From positions 353,385,328-353,449,327 of the forward strand of contig NC_133328.1 of the NCBI RefSeq assembly GCF_042186555.1: DNA of 64,000 nucleotides. Reading direction: 5' to 3'. Source of the DNA: Aquarana catesbeiana (taxonomy: Eukaryota; Chordata; Amphibia; Anura; Ranidae). Shown in pieces: positions 21,101 through 32,345 of this stretch (its first letter is position 1; each line of letters starts with the position of its first letter). The position numbers and the translations under genes are program-made. The notes below the pieces were generated by a model. The model did not search any database, was not told where the DNA came from, and was given only the letters and a program-made list of their open reading frames with translations.

Positions 21101-21720
21101 CAATCAATCTGCTAAGATACGGTCAAAGATCTTTAAGTCATTATTAATGACCGATATGGGCTCTGGGGAAGGGTATGGTATTTGCCTGGCTTTGGGACTA
21201 GGGAAATATTCGCAAACAACATGTCCTCAGGGAATGGATCACCTTTTAGAATTCGGTTACATAGTTTAGCCATTTTGGGGACTAATGACCCGGCAAATTT
21301 TTCATAATAGGGTACGGTAAAGCCATCTGGGCCAGGGGTTTTGGAGGATTTTAGGTAGGAGATAATTGAGGCAATTTCCTCTTCCTTGCAAGGTGCATTT
21401 AGTATTTGTAGCTGCTCATCTGTGAGCTTGGGTAGCAAGAGGGCATCAAGCCATGTCTGGAACAAGGCAGGAATATAGGGCCAGAAATTAGTTTTTGGTA
21501 GTAGGAGGAAATCATTTTTTAAAACTTCCTTAGGGTGAGTTGTGAGATTACCATTATGCTCCCACAGTTTGTATGAGTGCATTGGTTGGATGGATTGTTT
21601 CAATTCTCTCAAAAACATAGCTGATTTTTTAAGAGCTATTAGAGCTAAGTGGTAGGCAATAGAAAAGTATAGCGATGATACATCTAGGGTAACCCAGAAA
21701 AAAGATTGTGCCATTGCCTG
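18180..21720 (-). pseudogene. Decayed L1 ORF2 (reverse transcriptase to C-terminus), split by a piggyBac insertion
   Basis: Read on the minus strand from 21714: region before RT (21714-21450), RT motifs KSSKTPGPDGFTVPYYEKF (about 21330), LVPKPGK, then QTGFIPSRQ, DINKAFDSVLWPYL and GMRQGCPLSP (about 20780-21060). A 0.9-kb piggyBac copy interrupts at 19822-20718, and RT resumes with LRYADDVLLFASD (about 19775). The C-terminal part follows (18888-19316; 18486-18800) and a zinc-knuckle-like GTLLHIFWSC near 18430. Stops and frameshifts are scattered throughout. No endonuclease: the copy is 5'-truncated at about 21720. Confidence 0.82.
19822..20718. mobile_element. Non-autonomous piggyBac element (897 bp) inside L1
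   Basis: Bounded by TTAA on both sides (19822-19825, 20715-20718). Left end TTAACCGCTAGTCGACC, right end CGGGACTGAAGTGGTTAA, matching the ends of the other piggyBac copies (22154, 46958, 54176). The right half, with GAAAGCTCTATTTGTGGGAA and GGAAGGGGGC, is shared with the 53.0-53.4 kb and 60.8-61.2 kb ends. It splits the L1 RT between SPLL and RYADD. No coding capacity. Confidence 0.85.
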
Positions 21721-22153
21721 TGGCTATCTTCGTTCAAAAGTAACTTCATGGGGATTAAATACTTATTCAATATTCAAGCATTGCATTTAGTTATAAGAAA
21801 GATAATACTATTCGACTGCAAATTAGGTTTTAGCTTTTATCTGATGATCATGTGAATATTTCACACATATCTTTATGGACTTGAATGTCTTCATTAATAA
21901 GTCATTATATGTATATGTATTTTAATTCAACCATTGTAAATCCCTGAATTTGACTTGGCATCAGTAGTCTATTCCTTAACAGAAACATAAAAGGTGATGT
22001 CATCCACCTGATTATGCTGTGTGACAGGACCGTGTAACTATCAGGATAGAGTGGGCAGAAATACACATCTCTTAAAAGGTTCACATAAAAGTTCTTATAA
22101 CTACAGTATTTCAGCTGTGTATTGCTGTATAAATGTTTGCTTAAACTTCAGCT
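21721..22153. other. Non-coding interval between L1 fragment and piggyBac copy
   Basis: No gene or clear repeat ends seen; AT-rich. Confidence 0.4.
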
Positions 22154-23143
22154 TTATGTGCTTCTGGACCAGCCACCACAGTATTACTGCGGCAGGTTGG
22201 CACCCCTGCGCGAAACCATGTTACTGTACGTGATCTCGTGGGGTCCGGATAGCAGGCGCACATGCGCCCGCTGCACATCGGGGGTGCCGATGCTCGTGGT
22301 TGACAGTCGCGATGACCACAGGCCACAAGCAATCGTGACCAGGAGACCCCAGAACAGGGATGAGTGTGTGTAAACACACACTTCCCTGTTCTGTTCTGAC
22401 AGGAGTGACAGATTGTGTGTCCTATTAGCTAGGAACCATGATCTGTCACTTCCTGTAGTTAGTCCCTCCTCCTTCAGAGAGAATCACCTCCCAGGGAACA
22501 TAGTTAACCCCTTCATCGCTCCTAGTGTTTACCCCTTCACTGCCAGTGACATTTTTACAGTAATCAATGTATTTTTAATCGCACTGATTGCTGTATTAAT
22601 GCCAGTGGTTCCAAAAATGTGTCAAAATTGTCCGATGTGTCCGCCGTAATGTGGCAGTCATGATAAAAATCACAGATTGCCACCATTACTAGTAAAAAAT
22701 AATAATAATAATAATAAAAATGCTATAAATCTATCCCCTGTTTTGTAGACGCTATATCTTTTTCGCAAACCAATCAATATACGCTTATTGCAATTTTTTT
22801 TTACCAAAAATATGTAGATGAATACATATCTAAACTGAGGAAAAAAATGTTTTTTTATATATTTTTGGGGGGTATTTATTCTAGCAAAAAGTAAAAAATA
22901 ATTCGTTTTTTTCAAAATTGTCGCTCTTTTTTTGTTTACAGCACAAAAAATAAAAACAAACTGCAGAGGCGATCAAATACCACCAAAAGAAAGCTCTATT
23001 TGTAGGAAAAAAAGGACGTCAATTTTTTTTTGGGTACAAATTCGCACAACTGCGCAATTGTCAGTTAAAGCGACGCAGTGCCGAATCACATAAAGTGCTC
23101 TGGTCAGGAAGGGGGTAAATTCTTGCGGGGCTGAAGTGGTTAA
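22154..23143. mobile_element. Non-autonomous piggyBac element (~990 bp)
   Basis: Left end TTATGTGCTTCTGGACCAGC is a mutated form of the TTAACCGCT..GACC family start; right end GGGGCTGAAGTGGTTAA closes at 23143. Internal blocks match 19822-20718 in order (TTACTGCGGCAGGTTGG; AACCCCTTC..TGACATTT; TACGCTTATTGCAATTTTT; AAAGAAAGCTCTATTTGT), so the two are members of one subfamily. No coding sequence. Confidence 0.75.
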
Positions 23144-23700
23144 AGTTTGACCAGTTATTTGTTTTGGTGTGCTATCAGTAATAATTCTGCATTTAATTCT
23201 AAACCCCAACTAAAGTCACAGAAATAGATATTTAGTGAAATAGAGATTGTAATAACAAAATCCACTCCAACCTCAATAAAAAAAAAAAAAAACAATTTCT
23301 TTTTTTTCTTTCATGACATGCAGAGAAAAAAAAATAATCAAATAGAAAACATTTGTACTTTTTACAGGAATTTGAAAGAAAAGAAAATTGAGTACTGTCC
23401 GTGATACTTTTTTTATTTGCACTAACATACAAATCTCAAATAACAGATTAAGTGTAAAAAACAAAAAAAAAAAAAAACAAACAAAATCAATTCAACATTA
23501 ATGTACAGTATGTGTATAGATTTAAGGTAGGCATGTGTCACAGGAAGAACATACAGTATGTAGATACCCCAAAGACTTATAATGAATTTATAGAGATTCA
23601 TATACAGTATGTCTAGTCCATATATTCATGTAGTATCTCATATATCAAGACAAATAGAGGACAGGATAGAGTGATCTTATTGGTTGAACCACTTATCTGT
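23144..23700. other. A/T-homopolymer-rich interval
   Basis: Several A-runs and T-runs (23279-23292, 23464-23478). No gene seen. Confidence 0.45.
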
Positions 23701-23793
23701 GTTCCTCTATGTATAATTATCCCTTTCATGCCTAAGCCTATTTCTGACATTTGCTGCTTACAAGTTAAAATCCGTATTTTTTGCTAGAAAATT

Positions 23794-23865
<72 letters not shown>

Positions 23866-24815
23866 CAGATAATCTATAGAATAAAATGGTGATCATTGCA
23901 ATATTTTACGTCACACTGTATTTACGCAGCGGGCTTTCAAACACAATTTTTTGGGGAAAAAGACACTTTCATTAATTAAAAAAAACTAAACAGTAAAGTT
24001 AGCCAAATTTTTTTTGTATAATGTGAAAGACGATGTAAGGCTGAGTAAACAGATAACTAACATGTCATGCTTTGAAATTGCACACACTCTTGGAATGGCG
24101 ACAAACTACGGTACCTAAAAATCTCCATAGGCGTCGCTTTAAAAAAAATTACCGGTTATCAGGTTAGATTTACAGAGGAGGTCTAGTCCTAGAATTATTG
24201 CTCTCACTCTGACGATCACGGCAATACCTCACGTGTGTGATTTGAACACCATTTACATATGCAGGCGTGTCTTTTTTGCTGCGCAAGCTCGCAGGGGTGG
24301 GGGTGCTTTAAAATGTTTTTTTTTTTATTATTTTATTTATTTTTATTTTTTTACATTTTCTCTTTTAAAAAAAAAATTGGATACTTTTATTGCTGTCACA
24401 GGGAATGTAAACATCCCTTGTGACAGTAATAGGTGGTGATAAGTACTCTTTATGGAGGGATCGGGGGTCTAAAAGACCCCAAATCCTTCCTTTGCATGTC
24501 AAAGTATTCAGATAAGGCAAAAACGGTGATTCTGAATACTGTAATTTCCTTTTAATTTGCCGCCATTGGCAGGCAAGTAAACTGGAAGTGATGTTGTGAT
24601 GTCACTTCCATGTTTACAAACAGGAGACTGGAACAAAGCCATTTCTGGCTTCCTTCCAGTCTCATTCTAGCCGGCGGAAGTGCCGGATTGCGTAACGGGT
24701 CTCCCAAGAAGAGCGGTAGAAGATGGCAGGGGGTGGGACAACAGCCGAGTGGTTTTTAGTCACATCGGTTGTTATCCCTGAAGAGCCGACCGCCCGCTCT
24801 CAAAAACAATACTAG
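23700..24815 (+). repeat. Decayed interspersed repeat, also present inverted at 49650-50487
   Basis: Shares CATGTCATGCTTTGAAATTG, TGGCGACAAACTA, TTTACAGAGGAGGTCTA, GGGAATGTAAACATCCC and a GGTCTAAAAGACCCC-like palindrome with the reverse complement of 49650-50290. No coding sequence. Holds the (AT)n microsatellite at 23797-23862. Class unknown. Confidence 0.65.
23797..23862. repeat. (AT)n microsatellite, ~33 units
   Basis: Uninterrupted AT dinucleotide run of about 65 bp. Confidence 0.97.
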
Positions 24816-25990
24816 GATGATATAGACTGAGATATTCCGCGCTTAGGACAGTAAGTAAAGGAGAACTGCAGCCCCCCCTAAAAATTGGAAAACCACCAAA
24901 GTGTAATCCAAAAAGAAAATATATAAAACTCTAGTGGGGAATGTGGCGCTGTTCATACAATGTGTATTTATAGAGAGTGGCAATAATAATGTGAGAAAAA
25001 CTAAAATAGATGTAAAACAAAACCAGTCAGGTGTAAGCCCTAAATATCACATAGTGTAAAAAGAAAAGATACAAATAAGTCATGAATAATCATGTAAGAA
25101 GTACGTGCAATCAAAGAAATCTTAAATTATACAAACAAGTGTATGTGCGTGTCGGTAACATGAGTAGGCTAAAAAGCAAAAAAAAGGGTTTTTTTCTTTA
25201 AAAAATGCACAAAAAACAATGGTGTGGTGATTGATAAGTATACTGGTGCACAAAAATAATCACAAATCCAGTCCAAATAATATAAGTGTCCAAAACCACA
25301 AAACAGTGAAAAGAAAAAAAAACAAAAAAAAAAAAAAAGTCTTGATAATCCAAAAAAACAAAAAAAATATATTCCTTAAAAAATATGTATATATAGTGAT
25401 CGTGGTTTATAACACTTCTTCTGGGACCCCCACTTGTGTCCCCACTCACCGGAAGACCCAACCCCTGCAGGGGTAATGGGCAAGTGTAGATAAATCCACT
25501 ACTGGAATCCGATCGGTGTCCCCTTCTCTGGATCCGCGATCCCCTTCCTGTTATGGATTGCCTTTGAACCTTTAAAATAGTCCACCACAGCGTGTCCGTT
25601 TGTATGGAGAAAGAAGGAGCCTCATAGTGTAAATCCAAGTATGTATTTTTATTTAGCCAATCAGCTCATTAAAAAAGAGAATGAATAAAAATAAGTATAC
25701 AGTAAATGTAGTTAAAAATGACACTGCTCCGCCAGCTGAAAACAAAGCCGATGGTGGAGGCAGTGACGAGGCAGCGGCGTGCGTTCCACAGCCAATCAGC
25801 CGAAACCGGAAGCGAACCAACACTAGGATGTGTAGCGACGTATGCGTACCAACGTGACCACGCCTTACGCGTTTCGTCATCAAGACATCATCTGAGGCGC
25901 AGCCATCTTGGTACACCATACGTCTATATATACAACAGGGAGGCGCTACATATCCAATCGGAGTAAGGGGTTAGGGCAGGAGCAACACTC
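24816..25990. repeat. Non-coding repeat with ACGCGTTTCGTC core
   Basis: No gene. Contains ACGCGTTTCGTCATCAAGAC at 25867 beside a CATCTGAGGCGCAGCC segment, and A-rich stretches (25310-25370). The 146-codon minus frame at 25198-25638 is low-complexity and not supported as a gene. Confidence 0.4.
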
Positions 25991-27893
25991 CACCCAGCGG
26001 GGAATAATAATTACAATCCTCCTAGAGGCTAAAGCTTAACCCACTGCTCAACACCCCCTAGTGGGAAAACTAATAACTGCAGGAATAACTAAAAAGGTGT
26101 ATGACACTAGTATTTGAAAAGCGCCCCCGTGTCAATTAAACAAAAGATGGAATGACAGAAAAACAAAACGAAAAAATACCATACTACTAATCAGGAACAG
26201 AAAATACTTTGGAAAAAGTGACAAAGTAAATCTATATAGTGGTACAATGCTAGACCCGAAAATACTAGACATAAATGATAACAGCTGTATGATTAAATAT
26301 ACAGATACTAGCGGGAAGCACAATTGGGTCAAGAAATAATTAAAAGGAATTAGTATTGTATATAAAAAATGTTAGTATTACATACTCTATATAAAAAATG
26401 TATTTTTTGTTTAGCATTAAAAAATAAAAATAAAGATAAAAATATAATTGTATATTGGCATTAAAAGTAAATAAAAATGAAAAGGGGGAGTGCCAATGAA
26501 AGGGTAACACGTTACATATACATATTAACAGTACTCTCATGAATCTCCATGCATAATATCCCATAACCATAAAGAAAGGGAGAGGTGGGGGACTCCCAAT
26601 GCAAATAAGGCCTCTTATTACTACAAGAGGCATGAGGAAATAACAAAGATGTTATGCTGCAGGCATCATCCCGGTATAACCCCTTAAATCCAAGGCCGCA
26701 TATATGCGTACGGTCGGTGCTAAGGGGTTAAAGACTGAATTTGCTACGACTTGCAATTTTATTGAAAGTAAGAACAAAATGTATTGGTTATGACAAACAG
26801 TAGAATGTATTACTGAAATGTATGCTTCTCTGCATCATTTTTAATATGTAATGTGATCATACAGATAATATTTCACCTGTAAGAATCAAACTGTGTTTGA
26901 TATAATTATCTTAAACAGTTTCTGTCACTACAATAAAATGACAGCTGAAATATACATTAACTCCGGATATTTTGCCAAGAGTACTGGAATTTACTGGCAC
27001 AGCTAGAATTTTTAAAATTTGATCACTCGCCAGGAAAGGTTTGCCTGAGGTTAGCAAATTAGCCCCATTTAAAGCTTTAAATCATAGCTGCTAGTAGGAA
27101 AGGAAAGGCTTGTCTTTTTTGATTGATTGCAGTACTTTGGTAGTAACTAATCAGAAAAGACAAGAGAGAAAAATGAAGAATGCCCTAAGTGGTGCTGGGA
27201 TCTATGTAAATAAATGAAAAATAAAGAACAGTGAATTCTATGGACAGTAAAATGGAACATGGGAACTAGAACCAGTAAATTGCAGTATGCTGTCTAAATC
27301 TGAATACCATTCCATTTTACTTCCATAAAAATAATAATGTGTTTAGGCGAGCACGTGTGTGTGTGTGTTTGCTTTGCCCCATTGTTTTGCTCAATTGCTT
27401 CTTTTTTTAATATATGTGCATCCATAAATAAATAAGTCAGATGAAATATAGGGTATATATAGTATTAGATGTTAAACTAAAGCTGATAATTTACATTTCA
27501 ATATAAGTGTATACAGAGTTTGAATTTGACTGCTACCAATGGGTTATCCAGCAAACTACCTCCCTAAAAATGTTGGTGCCCTTTTGTCACTTTGGGCTGA
27601 AACGGTCTAATACCATCCAAACTGTCAACCTCTGCCAAACTACAGTTATTTTTTTTTTTCAGTGCCATTGGCCCACCTGAAAGGTTCCTATATCCAAAGT
27701 CTGCCCCTGTCCCTGAGCATGCTGCATGTAGTAATATTCCTCCCTACACTTTAGTAGGTAAAATTGGGCTGCTTTATGTAAGCTGCCTAAATGGAGGTGT
27801 GCTGACATGATCACAGATCAACACACCTCCATTCGGACAGCTTGCAAACAGCAACACATTATGACAGGCACTGGCAGCTAACCAGAAGTAGCC
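25991..27893. other. Long interval without recognisable genes
   Basis: AT-rich, no supported coding sequence. A short hairpin with TAACCCCTTA (26678) and TAAGGGGTTA (26721) may be a tiny element or a piggyBac-end relic. A short (GT)n run lies at about 27353-27369. TAA at 27894-27896 is the target of the Harbinger MITE. Confidence 0.45.
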
Positions 27894-27896
27894 TAA

Positions 27897-28257
27897 TGCC
27901 CCGTACACACGATCGGATTTTCCGACAACAAATGTTGTATGTGAGCTTGTTGGCAGAAAGTCCGACCGTGTGTATGCTCCATCGAACATTTGTTGTCGGA
28001 CTTTCCGTTTGTGTGTACACAAGTCCGTCAGACAAAAGTCCATGCATGCTCGGAATCAAGTACGAGCCAGAAGCGCTCGGTCTTGTAAAACTAGCGTTCG
28101 TAATGGAGACATCACGTACGTCTTGTACGTCACTACGTTCCTAATTGTTGGCCAACATTTGTGGGACCGTGTGTATGTAAGACAAGTTGGAGCCAACATC
28201 CTTCGAACAAAAATCCACGGTTTTGTTGTCGGAACGTCCGATTGTGTGTACAGGGCA
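27897..28257. mobile_element. Harbinger MITE (361 bp)
   Basis: Begins TGCCCCGTACACACGATCGG and ends CGTCCGATTGTGTGTACAGGGCA, with TAA on both sides (27894-27896, 28258-28260). Its left ~230 bp match the left subterminal region of copies 2 and 3 (including GCGCTCGGTCTTGTAAAACTAGCGTTCG), and its right ~110 bp match the right end of copy 2 (CAAGTTGGAGCCAACATCC, GTTTTGTTGTCGGAA). It is therefore an internal-deletion derivative of this family. Confidence 0.92.
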
Positions 28258-28833
28258 TAAAGGAGAAAAAGCAACACATCCAGGCTTTCTTGTACAATCT
28301 CTGCTGGGTCTTCTAGCAATATGTAAAGTAAATGTGTGCATGCATACAAACTGAATAGATTGCTTAGGTATGTTGTAGATTGTTTTATCACATTTAGGTA
28401 AAGTATATTATTATTATTATTATACAGGATTTATATAGCGCCAATAATTTGCGCAGCACTTTACAACATGAGGGCAGACAGTACACTTACAATACAAATC
28501 AATACAGGAGGGATCAGAGGGCCCTGCTCGTTAGAGCTTACAATCTAGAAGGGAGGGTCAAGTGGAAACAAAAGGTAATAACTGTGGGGGATGAGTTGAT
28601 GGAAAAAATGAAAAATACAGTTAAGTGTGGGTAAGATAGGCTTCTCTGAAGAGAAGGGTTTTTAGGGATCGTCTAAAAGCTAATAGAGTAGGAGATAAGC
28701 GGACAGATTGGGGTAGGGAATTCCATAGGATTGGAGAGGATTTGGAAAAGTCCTGGAGGCGAGCATGGGAGGAGGTGATGAGGGAGCTAGAGAGCAGGAG
28801 GTCTTGAGAGGAACGAAGAGAACAAGTAGGTTG

Positions 28834-30555
28834 TTATTTAGAGACTAAGCTAGTGATGTAGCTGGGGGCAAAATTGCGGACGGCTTTGTGCGTAGTTGTT
28901 AGAATTTTAAATTTAATTCTTTGGCCGAGTGGAAGCCAGTGGAGGGATTGACAGAGAGGAGTGGCAGACACAGAGCGATTGGTAAGGTGGATGAGTTTGG
29001 CAGCGGCGTTCATTATGGATTGAAGAGGTGATAGACTGTGTAGAGGTAAGCCAATGAGAAGGGAGTTGCAGTAGTCGAGGCGAGAGATGACCAGCGAGTG
29101 AATTAAGAGCTTTGTTGTGTCATTGGTTAGAAAGGGGCGTATTTTGGAGATGTTGCGGAGGTTGAGGTGGCAGGATTTGGACAGTGATTGGATGTGTTGC
29201 TTGAAGGAGAGTTCAGAGTCTAGGACTACACCTAGAACCTTGGCATGTGGGGATGGGCTTATAGTTGTGCCATTGATTTTGACAGAGAGATCAGGGGAAG
29301 GGGCATATGGGGGAGGAAAAATTATAAGTTCGGTTTTGGATAAATTGAGTTTGAGGAAGTGGTGTGACATCCAGACTGATATATCTGATAGTAAATTAGT
29401 GATACGTGAGGAGACAGAGGGCATGAGCTGAGGGGTAGAGAAATAGATTTGGGTGTCATCAGCGTAGAGGTGGTATTGGAAGCCATGGGAGGCTATCAGT
29501 TGACCAAGGGAGGCAGTGTAGATTGAAAATAGGAGAGGTCCAAGAACAGAAACCTGGGGGACCCCAACAGAGAAGGGAAGAGGAGAGGAGGAAGTAGAGT
29601 TGTAAGAAACACTAAAGGTGCGGTTGGATAAGTAGGAAGAGAACCAGCAAAGTGTACACTCACGGAGACCAAAGGTGTGTAGTTTTTTGAGGAGGAGGGG
29701 GTGGTCAACTGTATCAAAGGCAGCAGAGAGATCCAGGAGTAGGAGTACAGAATAGTGTCGATTGGTTTTGGCCGTTAGTAGATTGTTTGTTAGTTTTAGG
29801 GGAGCAGTTTCTGTGGAGTGTTGAGGACGAAATCCAGACTGAAGGGGATCAAAAAGGTTATTATCAGCGAGGTGGACGCACAGTCGGTTGTAGACCAGAC
29901 GTTCAAGGAGTTTGGATAAGAAGGGGAGCAAGGAGATGGGGCGTAGGTTATTAAGAATGGATGGGTCCAGTGAGGACTTTTTAAGTATGGGTCTGACAAG
30001 TGCATGTTTTAGAGAGTTGGGGAAGATGCCAGAAGAGAGGGAGAGATTGAAGATGTGGGTTAGAGAGTGTAGCATAGGGCCAGAGGGTTAACGTAGCATT
30101 TGTGAGGGAACGTGATCCAGAGGGCAGGTGGTAAGGTGGACATTAGCAAGTAGTTTAGCAACTTCGTCTGTAGTGGTGGGGTTGAAAGAGGGAAGTAATG
30201 ATTGTGCCTGTGGGCATGAAGTGTAAAGCGTGGAGGGTATCGGAACAGTAGAGATCTCTGCGTGAATTGTATCAATCTTCTGTTTGAAGTGATTGGCGAT
30301 CTCCTGGGCAGTGAGTGATTTGGCGGGTGGAGGCGGTGGAGGACGAAGTAGAGAGTTGAAGGTGGAGAAGAGTTGACGGGGACGGGATGATAAGTTGCTA
30401 ATGAGAGTGGTAAAATAGGTCTGCTTGGCAGAGAGGAGGCTGGAATTATATTTTTGGAGGACAGATTTATATTGGTTGAAATCTCTCTGAGACTTAGTCT
30501 TACGCCACAGGCGCACAAGAGCACGACTTTGTTTTTTCAGACTTCTAGTATCATC
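28834..30555 (-). pseudogene. L2 LINE protein, reverse transcriptase part (frameshift and stop)
   Basis: Continues from the endonuclease after a 1-base frameshift near 30555. Linker and RT start at 30516-30091, an in-frame TAA at 30088-30090 (between QMLR and PSGPMLH), then 413 codons of RT: PILKKSSLDP, RPISLLPFLSK, QSGFRPQHSTETA, LDLSAAFDTVDH, YADDTQIY, and the C-terminal region (SRLDYCNSLLIGLP, HWLPLGQRIKFK). The usual GVPQGSVLGP motif reads GVPQVSVLGP, a Gly to Val change in a conserved site. Ends at 28834. Confidence 0.88.
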
Positions 30556-31725
30556 TGTTTGCCAAGGTTGAAGGGGTCAGGGCTTGATTCTGTGTGTAGT
30601 GAGGGGGTGCAAGTGAGTCCAGTGAGGCTAGAAGTGAAGCGTTGTAGACAGAAGTGGCTAGGTTGGTGCAGGATAGGGGTGAGATTTTGTTGTAGAGGTT
30701 GTTGATAGCAGAGTAGAGAAGAGAAGGGTTGAGATGAAGTAGGTTTCTGCGGGTAACTTTAAGGCGGTTGGAGGGAGAGGAGGTGAAGGAAAGGGAGAGA
30801 GTGAAATTAATAAGGTGGTGATCAGAGAAAGGCAATGGATAGTTAGAGAGGTTGCATGGAGTGCAAAGGTGAGAGAAAATGAGGTCAAGGATATTGCCTT
30901 CTGAGTGAGTAGGAGCATGTATCCACTGCTTCAGGTCAAAGGAGGATGTTAGGCTGAGAAGTTTGGAAGTGGCAGGAGTGTTAGTATTAATAGGGATGTT
31001 GAAATCCCCAAGAATGATTGTGGGGATTTCAGAAGAAAGAAAGTAGGGTAGCCAGGCAGAGAAGTCATCAAGAAAGGTTGATACTGGTCCAGGGGGCCTG
31101 TAGATCACAGCTATCCTTAGAGAGATTGGAGAGAAAAGACGAATACAGTATGCTTCGAAAGAGGAGAGTGACAGAGAGGGAGGTGGCTGAAGTATCTGAA
31201 AGGTGCTATGTGGGGCTAGGAGGATTCCGACACCTCCTCCCTTATGTCCACTGGATCTGGAGGAGTGAGTCCAGAGAAAACCACCATGGGATAGGGCAGC
31301 AGAAGACACAGTGTCAGATTCGTGGAGCCAGGTTTCGGTAATGGCGAGTAGGTTAAATGAGTTGGCGATAAAGAGGTCATGGAGAGAGGTGAGTTTGTTC
31401 CAGACAGAGCGGGCGTTCCAAAGGGCACAAGAGAAAGGGAGTCTGGTCTTGGGAAGAATAGAAATGGGAACTAAATTGTGTTGATTGCGGCTGCTGCCAG
31501 AGGGTGCAGGGTGATGGGTGCATGGGGTACAGTTAAATGATGGAGGCCCAGGGTTTGGGGATATATCTCCAGAGGTTAGGAGAAGCAAGAGGGTGAGGGA
31601 GGTAATATGGGAGTGGGATTTATATGAAGGGACATGCCCCAGGGTCTTGGAGATTTTTAGTGTGTGTGGATTTAGAATTAGCAGGAGTTGGTGGGTGCAG
31701 TAATAAGGAGAGGACAGAAGTGAGG

Positions 31726-31767
<42 letters not shown>

Positions 31768-31888
31768 CTGTGGGGGGAGAAGAGGGGTGAAGGAGAGATA
31801 GTTTTAGGATAGAGGACAGAGTTGTCAAAAGGAGTGGTAGAGAATGCATGTTACATGGAGAAAGAGCTAAAGGAGTAAACAAGGTCAC
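30551..31888 (-). CDS. L2 LINE protein, N-terminal part: 2A-like motif and APE endonuclease
   Basis: 445 codons. Residues 43-53 are an Ile/Tyr run coded by a (TA)n microsatellite. Residues 91-106 are hydrophobic (ITSLTLLLLLTS), directly followed by GDISPNPGP (107-115), a 2A-like motif. The APE endonuclease follows with N in LWNARSVWNK, E in AITETWLHE, RPPGP, D in GDFNI and the SDHH motif. It nicks DNA to prime reverse transcription. The frame closes at 30551 with TGA; a 1-base shift there would continue into the RT part. The start is uncertain since the frame upstream is repeat-rich. Confidence 0.8.
31729..31765. repeat. (TA)n microsatellite within the L2 frame
   Basis: About 18 TA units. 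On the minus strand it adds alternating Ile and Tyr codons without breaking the frame, since TA repeats contain no stop in that phase. Confidence 0.95.
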
Positions 31889-31954
31889 CTGATGTCTGTG
31901 TGGTGGTTTTCAAAGTGTTTATCTTGTGTCCCTTCGCTTTGTGCATTCGCTGAA

Positions 31955-32345
31955 GTGCAGAGTCAGAAGTGCATTCCACTTATAGAAATCGCCACTTTGA
32001 GAAAGAGCCAAATTGCAAATGTCTACCCCCTGCAAATGCTTCCCCCAAGAGAAGCTTATACTTATAGTAAGAGTTAGACTTAGAGTTAGGAGACAGTTTT
32101 CAGTAATGTGATTCTAGCTGGAGTTGCGGCAGTAAGAGCATACCAGAGTTAAGAGACATAGGAGACAGTTTTCAGTAATGCGATTCTAGCTGGAGTTGCA
32201 GCAGTACGAGCATACCTGTGGGAGAACAAAGATGATATTTTCAGATTAGACAGTCAGATGCTAAGTACAGAGTCAGAAGTGCATTCCACTTATAGAAATC
32301 GCCACTTTGAGAAAGAGCCAAGTTGCAAATGTGTATCCCCTGGCC
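31955..32345. repeat. Short direct repeats upstream of the L2 coding region
   Basis: Two pairs of direct repeats: GTCAGAAGTGCATTCCACTT.. at 31967 and 32270 (about 75 bp each), and GGAGACAGTTTTCAGTAATG.. at 32089 and 32160 (about 60 bp each). They lie just 5' of the L2 protein and may be its 5' UTR, possibly promoter repeats; not proven. Confidence 0.6.

Noticed and set aside
16804..21720. One L1 made of ORF1 at 15604-16437 and ORF2 at 18180-21720
   Set aside because: On the minus strand ORF2 should lie below ORF1 in coordinates; here it lies above, so these are separate insertions or a rearrangement.
25198..25638. 146-codon minus-strand frame with aromatic-rich end
   Set aside because: Half of it is the antisense of A-rich low-complexity DNA; no domain.
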